Source of the DNA: an uncultured Clostridium sp.
GTDB lineage: Bacteria; Bacillota; Clostridia; Lachnospirales; Lachnospiraceae
DNA length: 40,228 nt
Assembly: GCA_937885015.1 (NCBI GenBank)
Contig: CALAAS010000007.1
Coordinates: 1-40,228, forward strand
Direction: 5' to 3'
Below, piece after piece: positions 24,450 to 31,028 of the stretch (within the stretch, counting starts at the first letter, position 1; each line of letters opens with the position of its first letter). Under the pieces are notes generated by a model. That model searched no databases, was not told the origin of the DNA, and was given only the letters and a program-made list of their open reading frames with translations. Both the position numbers and the translations under genes were made by a program.

Positions 24450-25319
24450 ATGAAACAGAATATAAAAAGAATGCTGCTGGTCCTGTGTATGGCAGTCTGC
24501 ATTTTTTCGCTTTCTGCCTGCAGCACCGCTTCCAATGAGGAGGCGGAGCCGATTTCGCCTGAAATTGAACAGACGATGCAGGCCGGTGCGGAAAATTATC
24601 TGCAGAGTTTTGCCGGCTGTGACGACACTCAGCTGGAGGAGCAGCTGAAAGAGGCACAGAAACGAAAAAATACAGTACTTGAAACTGGCATTTCTGCCTG
24701 GATCAGCTCGAAACCGGATCTGGGTGAGATAAAAGAAGTCCGTTCTGTGACGGTAACACGGGTGGATGATTCCACCTATCAGGCTGCTCTGGAGGCTTCC
24801 TTTGAAAAACGGGATCTGACCTTTTACCTGACGGCAGAGGAGACCATCAACGAGCTGACCGGCGCCACGGCCCTTATGCCGACAGAGCTGGTATTTGAAC
24901 CGGCCTATACGACAGGCGAGAAACTGGAAAAAGCGGCCTTAAATACGCTGATGGGTATGGGCACTGTATTTCTGGTTCTGATTTTTATCAGCCTGATCAT
25001 TGCAAGCCTTAAAAATGTCAATAAAATTGAAGCCAGAATCAAAGAAAAACGGGAAGAGGCTGAAAATGCGGCAGCACCTGCTCCGACACCAGCTCCCGTT
25101 CCTGCACAGGCTCCGGCACCTGCTCCTGCACAGGCAGCACCGTCCCCGGTTCCTGCTCCGGTGGAGGAAGAACTGCCGGCAGAGGAAGAAGAGAGTGTGG
25201 ATGATCTGGAACTGGTGGCAGTGATTACAGCAGCCATTGCGGCGGCTTCCGAAACTCCCGTAGAGGGCCTGGTGGTTCGCTCCATCAGACGGAAATCTTC
25301 AAATTGGAAAAAAGCATAA
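24450..25319 (+). CDS. OadG-family decarboxylase gamma subunit with lipoprotein ectodomain
   Basis: This 289-residue protein is much longer than typical OadG subunits of 80-120 residues. It begins with a lipoprotein signal (lipobox LSAC, Cys24), then about 140 residues of extracytoplasmic domain resembling DUF3887-like folds. A single membrane helix (about 167-187, LMGMGTVFLVLIFISLIIAS) with a following basic KNVNKIEARIKEKREE matches the OadG helix. A Pro/Ala-rich linker (about 208-240) and a C-terminal segment (EDDLELVAVITAAIAAA-like, ending RSIRRKSSNWKKA) finish it; that ending is common in gamma subunits of this class. Gamma subunits hold the alpha and beta parts together. GAGGTG precedes the ATG. 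The family call rests on helix, tail and neighbours. Confidence 0.82.
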   Translation: MKQNIKRMLLVLCMAVCIFSLSACSTASNEEAEPISPEIEQTMQAGAENYLQSFAGCDDTQLEEQLKEAQKRKNTVLETGISAWISSKPDLGEIKEVRSVTVTRVDDSTYQAALEASFEKRDLTFYLTAEETINELTGATALMPTELVFEPAYTTGEKLEKAALNTLMGMGTVFLVLIFISLIIASLKNVNKIEARIKEKREEAENAAAPAPTPAPVPAQAPAPAPAQAAPSPVPAPVEEELPAEEEESVDDLELVAVITAAIAAASETPVEGLVVRSIRRKSSNWKKA

Positions 25320-25340
25320 TCGGATCAGGAGGAAAATCAA

Positions 25341-25742
25341 ATGAAAAATTATACAATTACAGTGAATGGCACTGCTTATGAAGTAACCGTTGAAGAAGGA
25401 TTTACCGGAGCAGCAGCACCCAAGGCAGCGCCGGCACCCAAGGCAGCCCCGGCCCCCGCTCCAACCCCGGCCCCGGCCCCCGCTCCGGCCCCGGCCCCAG
25501 CGCCCGCTCCAGCAGCGCCGGCAGCAGGCTCTGTTACCGTATCGGCTCCCATGCCGGGTAAGATCCTCGGCGTAAAAGCAGCGGTTGGTACAGCAGTAAA
25601 ACGCGGTCAGGTTATCCTGATTCTGGAAGCAATGAAGATGGAAAATGAGATCGTAGCTCCTCAGGACGGAACGATTGCCAGCATCAATGTAGCAGTGGGC
25701 GACATGGTAGAACCGGGCGCAACCCTTGCAACATTAAACTAA
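25341..25742 (+). CDS. Biotin carrier protein with Ala/Pro linker
   Basis: A 133-residue biotinyl carrier. An N-terminal beta part (MKNYTITVNGTAYEVTVEEG) is joined by a long Ala/Pro hinge (residues about 26-62) to a C-terminal biotinyl domain. The biotinylation motif is EAMKMENEI, with the acceptor Lys at residue 99, 34 residues before the C-terminus as expected. The carboxyl group is carried on biotin between the carboxyltransferase and the sodium pump. AGGAGG precedes the ATG. The hinge is encoded by a GC-rich low-complexity stretch (about 25415-25520) that could change length by slippage. Confidence 0.95.
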   Translation: MKNYTITVNGTAYEVTVEEGFTGAAAPKAAPAPKAAPAPAPTPAPAPAPAPAPAPAPAAPAAGSVTVSAPMPGKILGVKAAVGTAVKRGQVILILEAMKMENEIVAPQDGTIASINVAVGDMVEPGATLATLN

Positions 25743-25790
25743 AATCTGGCTGAAAAATACGGGATAATTATTCCGTTTGGAGGAATTAAT

Positions 25791-26942
25791 ATGGAATATA
25801 TAACAACTACATTGTCCAATCTTCTTCAGCAGACAGCATTCCTGAACCTCACTTTCGGAAACATGGTTATGATTTTTGTGGCTTTTATTTTTCTTTATCT
25901 GGCAATCCGGAAAGGATTTGAGCCGCTTCTTCTGCTTCCGATTTCCTTTGGTATGCTGCTTGTAAATATCTATCCGGATATTATGAGGTCGATTGAGGAT
26001 TCATCGAACGGAGTCGGCGGACTTCTGCACTACTTCTACCTTTTGGATGAGTGGAGTATTCTTCCGTCGCTGATCTTTATGGGTGTCGGAGCAATGACGG
26101 ACTTTGGGCCTCTGATTGCAAATCCCAAGAGTTTCCTGTTGGGAGCGGCTGCCCAGTTCGGTATTTACGGTGCATATTTTATGGCAATTTTCATGGGCTT
26201 CAACGATAAGGCAGCCGCCGCCATCTCCATCATCGGCGGTGCGGACGGCCCGACTTCCATTTTCCTGGCAGGTAAGCTGGGGCAGACGGGACTGATGGGC
26301 CCCATTGCGGTGGCGGCCTATTCTTACATGGCTCTGGTTCCGATCATCCAGCCTCCGATCATGAAACTTCTGACGACAGAAGAGGAGAGAAAGATCCGTA
26401 TGGAGCAGCTGCGCCCCGTATCCAAGCTGGAGAAAATTTTATTCCCCATCGTGGTTACGGTCGTTGTCTGCCTGATTCTGCCGACGACAGCGCCGCTGGT
26501 CGGCATGCTGATGCTGGGAAATCTGTTCCGTGAGTCCGGTGTTGTAAAGCAGCTGACGGAGACGGCATCCAATGCGCTGATGTATATCGTCGTTATTTTC
26601 CTGGGTACATCTGTAGGCGCCACCACCAGTGCGGAGGCATTCCTGAACCTGGATACCATTAAGATTGTGGTTCTTGGTCTGATCGCCTTTGCTCTCGGAA
26701 CGGCAGCCGGCGTTATTTTCGGTAAGATCATGTGCAAGGTAACCCACGGAAAGGTAAATCCGCTGATCGGCTCTGCCGGTGTATCGGCGGTTCCCATGGC
26801 AGCCCGCGTTTCTCAGAAGGTCGGATCCGAGGCGGATCCCACCAACTTCCTTCTGATGCATGCAATGGGCCCCAACGTAGCCGGTGTGATCGGTACTGCC
26901 GTTGCCGCTGGAACGTTCATGGCGATTTTCGGTGTAAAATAA
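25791..26942 (+). CDS. oadB: Sodium-translocating decarboxylase beta subunit
   Basis: A 383-residue integral membrane protein of the OadB/MmdB/GcdB family. It decarboxylates carboxybiotin and couples this to sodium export. Family hallmarks are the conserved helix with GGADGPTSIFLAGKL, including the Asp implicated in sodium binding, the earlier GVGAMTDFGPLIANP, and near the C-terminus SAGVSAVPMAARVSQ and NFLLMHAMGPNVAGVIGTAVAAG. About ten membrane segments are visible. Length is normal. GGAGGAATT precedes the ATG. The same family serves oxaloacetate, methylmalonyl-CoA and glutaconyl-CoA decarboxylases, so it does not define the substrate. Confidence 0.95.
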   Translation: MEYITTTLSNLLQQTAFLNLTFGNMVMIFVAFIFLYLAIRKGFEPLLLLPISFGMLLVNIYPDIMRSIEDSSNGVGGLLHYFYLLDEWSILPSLIFMGVGAMTDFGPLIANPKSFLLGAAAQFGIYGAYFMAIFMGFNDKAAAAISIIGGADGPTSIFLAGKLGQTGLMGPIAVAAYSYMALVPIIQPPIMKLLTTEEERKIRMEQLRPVSKLEKILFPIVVTVVVCLILPTTAPLVGMLMLGNLFRESGVVKQLTETASNALMYIVVIFLGTSVGATTSAEAFLNLDTIKIVVLGLIAFALGTAAGVIFGKIMCKVTHGKVNPLIGSAGVSAVPMAARVSQKVGSEADPTNFLLMHAMGPNVAGVIGTAVAAGTFMAIFGVK

Positions 26943-26994
26943 AACGGATTTGCGATGGCTTGGAATTTAAAAATTATTCGGGAGGTAACAAATC

Positions 26995-28407
26995 ATGGCG
27001 AATATGGAAAAAAAGCCGGTCAAGATTGTGGAGACAGTCCTTCGTGACGCCCACCAGTCTCTGATCGCAACAAGAATGACAACGGAGCAGATGCTTCCGA
27101 TTATTGATAAGATGGATCGCGTCGGCTACCATGCCGTAGAGTGCTGGGGCGGGGCAACCTTTGACGCCTGCCTGCGTTTCCTGAAGGAAGATCCCTGGGT
27201 GCGCCTGAGAAAGCTGAGAGACGGATTCAAGCATACGAAACTGCAGATGCTGTTTCGCGGCCAGAATATTCTGGGATACAATCACTATGCAGATGATGTG
27301 GTGGAGTACTTTGTTCAGAAATCCGTGGCAAACGGGATTGACATTATCCGTATCTTTGATTGTCTCAACGATATCCGCAATCTGGAAACAGCCGTAAAGG
27401 CAGCCAACAAAGAAAAGGCACATGCGCAGGTAGCGCTGAGCTATACGCTGGGGGATGCTTATACGCTGGATTATTGGAAAGATATCGCAAAGAAGATTGA
27501 AGATATGGGGGCCGATTCCCTGTGTATCAAGGATATGGCCGGCCTTCTGACACCCTACAATGCGCAGGAGCTGGTACAGGCTTTGAAGGAGGCTGTGAAA
27601 CTTCCCATTGACATTCATACTCATTATACTTCCGGTGTTGCATCCATGACCTATATGAAGGCGGTGGAAGCGGGTTGTGATATGATTGATACGGCCATGT
27701 CTCCTTTTGCTCTGGGAACCAGCCAGCCGGCAACGGAGGTTATGGTTGAGACATTCCGGGGAACCCCCTATGATACGGGACTTAACAAAGAACTTCTGGC
27801 AGAGATTGCGGAGTACTTCCGTCCGCTTCGGGAAGAGGCTTTAAAGAGTGGTCTTATGAACACCAAGGTGCTGGGCGTGGATATCAATACGCTGCGGTAT
27901 CAGGTTCCCGGCGGTATGCTGTCCAACCTGGTATCCCAGTTGAAAGAGGCTCATGCCGAGGACAAGTACTACGAAGTTCTTCAGGAGATTCCACGGGTGC
28001 GCAAAGACTTTGGAGAACCGCCGCTGGTTACTCCGTCTTCCCAGATTGTAGGAACACAGGCTGTTCTCAATGTACTGATGGGACAGCGCTACAAGATGTT
28101 TACCAAAGAGTCCAAGAAGCTTCTGATGGGTGAATTTGGACAGACGGTAAAACCGTTCAATCCGGAGGTTCAGAAAAAAGCCATCGGAAGTGCTGCACCG
28201 ATTACCTGCCGTCCGGCAGATCTCATCGAGCCGCAGCTTAAGAAGCTGGAGGCAGAGATGGCACAGTGGAAGATGCAGGATGAAGATGTTCTGTCCTATG
28301 CTCTGTTCCCGCAGGTGGCAAAGGAATTTTTTGAATACCGTCAGGCACAGAAAACGGGAATTGACCCCCGCAGGGCAGACAGCAAAAACGGAGCTTATCC
28401 GGTGTAA
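26995..28407 (+). CDS. oadA: Oxaloacetate decarboxylase alpha / pyruvate carboxylase subunit B-type carboxyltransferase
   Basis: A 470-residue carboxyltransferase (like the transcarboxylase 5S subunit) with an HMGL-like TIM barrel and a PYC_OADA domain. Landmarks are ETVLRDAHQSLIATRM at the N-terminus (metal Asp in LRDAHQS), ECWGGATFD, FRGQN, IRIFDCLND, the catalytic Lys in SLCIKDMAGLL and the metal His pair in IHTHYTSG. It ends without the biotinyl domain of classical OadA, so it must use the separate carrier encoded upstream. It transfers carboxyl between oxaloacetate/pyruvate and biotin. GGGAGG precedes the ATG. It closes the cluster before a strong terminator. Confidence 0.93.
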   Translation: MANMEKKPVKIVETVLRDAHQSLIATRMTTEQMLPIIDKMDRVGYHAVECWGGATFDACLRFLKEDPWVRLRKLRDGFKHTKLQMLFRGQNILGYNHYADDVVEYFVQKSVANGIDIIRIFDCLNDIRNLETAVKAANKEKAHAQVALSYTLGDAYTLDYWKDIAKKIEDMGADSLCIKDMAGLLTPYNAQELVQALKEAVKLPIDIHTHYTSGVASMTYMKAVEAGCDMIDTAMSPFALGTSQPATEVMVETFRGTPYDTGLNKELLAEIAEYFRPLREEALKSGLMNTKVLGVDINTLRYQVPGGMLSNLVSQLKEAHAEDKYYEVLQEIPRVRKDFGEPPLVTPSSQIVGTQAVLNVLMGQRYKMFTKESKKLLMGEFGQTVKPFNPEVQKKAIGSAAPITCRPADLIEPQLKKLEAEMAQWKMQDEDVLSYALFPQVAKEFFEYRQAQKTGIDPRRADSKNGAYPV

Positions 28408-28448
28408 AACATAAAGGTGGCAATAGCCTTATAGAAGCATAAAGAAAT

Positions 28449-28498
28449 AAAGGCGCTGCAAAATGAAAAGCTTTTTCGGCCATTTTGCAGCGCCTTTT
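28449..28498 (+). terminator. Strong intrinsic terminator of the decarboxylase cluster
   Basis: A perfect 17-bp stem, AAAGGCGCTGCAAAATG with CATTTTGCAGCGCCTTT, encloses a 15-nt loop and runs into TTTT. It lies 41 nt after the oadA stop. Confidence 0.92.
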
Positions 28499-28541
28499 GC
28501 ATGGAAAAAACTGGATATTCTGTGAACTTTTATTCATAAGG

Positions 28542-28571
28542 TTGACATATAATGGTATTTTTCATTATAAT
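28542..28571 (+). promoter_or_regulatory. Promoter of the dockerin-cohesin operon
   Basis: Consensus TTGACA (28542-28547) and TATAAT (28566-28571) with an 18-bp spacer lie about 95 bp upstream of the glucosaminidase start. The perfect hexamers suggest strong vegetative expression. Confidence 0.75.
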
Positions 28572-28664
28572 GTACATAATTGCATGAAATAGGATTCATA
28601 CCTGCCTGAGGGGGCAGTGAAGATACAGGGACCGGCGCAGCCGGATAAATGGGGAGAAAAGCGA

Positions 28665-31007
28665 ATGATAAAAAGGAAGAAGATAAAACGGATAGCAGCA
28701 TTGCTGATAGGGTGCATATTGGCGGTCAGTCCCAGTCTGGCGGATGACCGTCCTATTTTTGGTGTAATCGCCCAGGCAGCCGAGCGGACGGGATCGGTCA
28801 ATGCGACGAATCTGAATGTGCGGAGCGGGCCAGGCACGTCTTATCAGGCGGTGGCAAAGCTGTCCCATGGAGCTCCGGTTACGGTGATCGGCGAGAAGGC
28901 AGCTGCGGATGGAACGGTGTGGTATCAGATCCGTTTCAGCGGTCAGCAGACGGGATATGTTTCCAGCCAGTATGTGAAATTTTCATCGTCTGTCGCTTCA
29001 GATGGAGATTTTGAGAACTATATGAATGTCCAGGGATTCCCGGAAAGTTATAAACCGGGACTTCGGGAGCTGCATGCCCAGTATCCAAACTGGACCTTTA
29101 CGGCCTTCCACACGAACCTCGACTGGAATACGGCCGTTGAAAATGAGAGTGTGATTGGACGGAATCTGGTGAGCTCCACCAGCATATCATCGTGGAAATC
29201 CACAGCTCCAGGCGCCTACAACTGGGACTCCGGTACCTGGCCGGGGTTTGACGGAAGCTCCTGGGTACAGGCTTCCGAGGATATCATCCGGTACTATATG
29301 GATCCGAGAAATTTTCTCAATGATAAATATATTTTCCAGTTTATGAAACAGTCTTATAATAGCTCCATCCATAGCCGGGAGGGGTTGGAGAGTATGGTCA
29401 GCGGAACCTTTCTGTCTGGAACGGCATCCTCTGCCGGGGCGCCTGCCTCGGGAAATCGCAGTTCCGGCAGTTCGGAAGGATCGGGTTCAGGACCGGCCAG
29501 CGAGATAAGCCAGGGGGTGGGTTCTCCCATTGCATCCATTCAGGATCATGATGTGGATCGTGTGATGTCCATAAATGGACCTGGCTCTGGCGGAAATGGA
29601 TTTGAGACGGGAAATACGGTCAGTCCGGATGGTTCTTCTGCCCCCGGTGGCTCTCTGTCCCCTTCTGGTTCTGAAAACGCTGGTTCTGCCCCAGCCTCGG
29701 GGAGCCAGTCTTATGTTGACATTATTATGTCGGCAGCCGCCCAGTCTGGTGTCAATCCCTATATTCTTGCGTCCATGATTCTGCAGGAACAGGGAAGTCA
29801 GGGTACGGGAAGGAGTATTTCCGGTACGGTAAACGGTTATCAGGGATATTATAATTTCTTCAATATAGAAGCATATCAGTCCGGCTCCATGGGAGCTGTG
29901 GAGCGGGGACTCTGGTGGGCTTCTCAGTCCGGCAGTTATGGGCGCCCCTGGAACAGCGTGGAGCGTTCCATAGTGGGCGGTGCTACCTATTATGGGGATA
30001 ATTATGTAAAAAAGGGGCAGGATACCCTTTATTTGAAAAAGTTTAATGTGCAGGGAAGTAACCTGTATAAGCATCAGTATATGACAAATGTGCTGGCAGC
30101 GGCGGCGGAAGGCCTTACCCTGTCTAAGATCGCGGCCCTTAAAACCACTGCGCTGGAGTTTTCCATTCCGGTTTATAAAAATATGCCGGATACGGTCTGT
30201 ATAAAACCGACGCTGGATGGAAGTCCCAACAATAAACTTTCGGGACTTGGGGTGGATGGATTTACATTGACCCCCACTTTCAGCCGCGACACGGAATCTT
30301 ATGATCTGATTGTGGATCCTTCCGTGGAGAATGTTACGATTGTGGCGGCAGCCATTGATTCCAAGGCTTCGGTCAGTGGGACGGGAAGCGTAAATCTTCA
30401 GAGCGGAATCAATGAGATTACTGTGGCAGTTAAGGCAGAAAACGGGGCAGTGCGTAATTACGTGCTTCATGTGGTGCGCCAGTCGGGCGGTCCGACCTAT
30501 ACGGCCGGTACCGGCGGGTTGGTAAGCGGAGGTTCTTCCAGCGGTCCAGGAGGAGGTTCCGGCCCTGGCTCTCAGGTGGAGATTCTGGGGCCCGGCGGCG
30601 GAAGCAGTGGAAATTCTTCCTCCGGGAGCAGCAGTCCTTCGGGAAATGGTTCTTCGGGGAATAGTTCCTCTGGCGGAAATGGTGTGGTGGCGCCTGGAAC
30701 GGGTGTCAATGGCTTTGGGACACAGAGCGGGGGGCAGCTGGTAGCGCCGGGGACTCCCGCGCCGGAAGAAAATGCCCAGGAGAACTCCGGATCCGGTTCT
30801 GTGACATCGGTGAAAAAGGGTGATGTGAACGGCGACGGAAAGCTGAACATTCTGGATGTGCTCAGTGTGCAGCGCCATATCCTGAGTCTGGGCAGTCTCA
30901 GTGAATCCGGGAAGCTGGCGGCAGATGTGAATGGAAATGGAAAGATTGATATTATGGATGTGCTGCTGATGCAGAAGGATATTTTGGGCATTCAGAAATT
31001 GAATTAG
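28665..31007 (+). CDS. Secreted glucosaminidase with SH3b, cadherin-like and C-terminal dockerin domains
   Basis: A 780-residue exported wall hydrolase. A signal peptide (KRIAALLIGCILAVSP) is followed by a bacterial SH3 domain (TNLNVRSGPGTSYQAVAKL to YVSSQYVKF). Next comes a glucosaminidase-type region in two parts, split by a Ser/Gly-rich insert; the second part has VNPYILASMILQEQGSQG with a likely catalytic Glu, then GYYNFFNIEAY. A cadherin-like beta-sandwich (about 510-605) and another Ser/Gly linker follow. The last 64 residues are a type I dockerin with two calcium loops, GDVNGDGKLNILDVL and ADVNGNGKIDIMDVL. Beta-N-acetylglucosaminidases cleave peptidoglycan. The start at 28665 has a GGGGAG site. 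The next gene, 21 nt on, encodes a cohesin protein, a likely docking partner. Confidence 0.88.
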   Translation: MIKRKKIKRIAALLIGCILAVSPSLADDRPIFGVIAQAAERTGSVNATNLNVRSGPGTSYQAVAKLSHGAPVTVIGEKAAADGTVWYQIRFSGQQTGYVSSQYVKFSSSVASDGDFENYMNVQGFPESYKPGLRELHAQYPNWTFTAFHTNLDWNTAVENESVIGRNLVSSTSISSWKSTAPGAYNWDSGTWPGFDGSSWVQASEDIIRYYMDPRNFLNDKYIFQFMKQSYNSSIHSREGLESMVSGTFLSGTASSAGAPASGNRSSGSSEGSGSGPASEISQGVGSPIASIQDHDVDRVMSINGPGSGGNGFETGNTVSPDGSSAPGGSLSPSGSENAGSAPASGSQSYVDIIMSAAAQSGVNPYILASMILQEQGSQGTGRSISGTVNGYQGYYNFFNIEAYQSGSMGAVERGLWWASQSGSYGRPWNSVERSIVGGATYYGDNYVKKGQDTLYLKKFNVQGSNLYKHQYMTNVLAAAAEGLTLSKIAALKTTALEFSIPVYKNMPDTVCIKPTLDGSPNNKLSGLGVDGFTLTPTFSRDTESYDLIVDPSVENVTIVAAAIDSKASVSGTGSVNLQSGINEITVAVKAENGAVRNYVLHVVRQSGGPTYTAGTGGLVSGGSSSGPGGGSGPGSQVEILGPGGGSSGNSSSGSSSPSGNGSSGNSSSGGNGVVAPGTGVNGFGTQSGGQLVAPGTPAPEENAQENSGSGSVTSVKKGDVNGDGKLNILDVLSVQRHILSLGSLSESGKLAADVNGNGKIDIMDVLLMQKDILGIQKLN
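30813..31004 (+). other. Dockerin domain coding segment
   Basis: Two F-hand-like repeats of about 22 residues, each with Asp/Asn at calcium positions 1, 3 and 5 and a downstream Leu-rich helix (ILDVLSVQRHIL and IMDVLLMQKDIL). The duplicated helices with matching Val-Leu and Gln-Arg/Lys positions are the usual cohesin-contact faces. Confidence 0.88.
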
Positions 31008-31028
31008 GCAGGAGAAGACAGAAAAAAT

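Noticed and set aside
24905..25285. Minus-strand Ala/Gly/Ser-rich frame opposite the OadG gene
   Set aside because: It is a shadow of the Pro/Ala-coding stretch on the other strand.
29487..30878. 463-codon minus-strand open frame opposite the glucosaminidase gene
   Set aside because: It mirrors Ser/Gly-rich and structured coding sequence of a convincing gene; the product is a His/Arg/Thr-rich mixture without domains.
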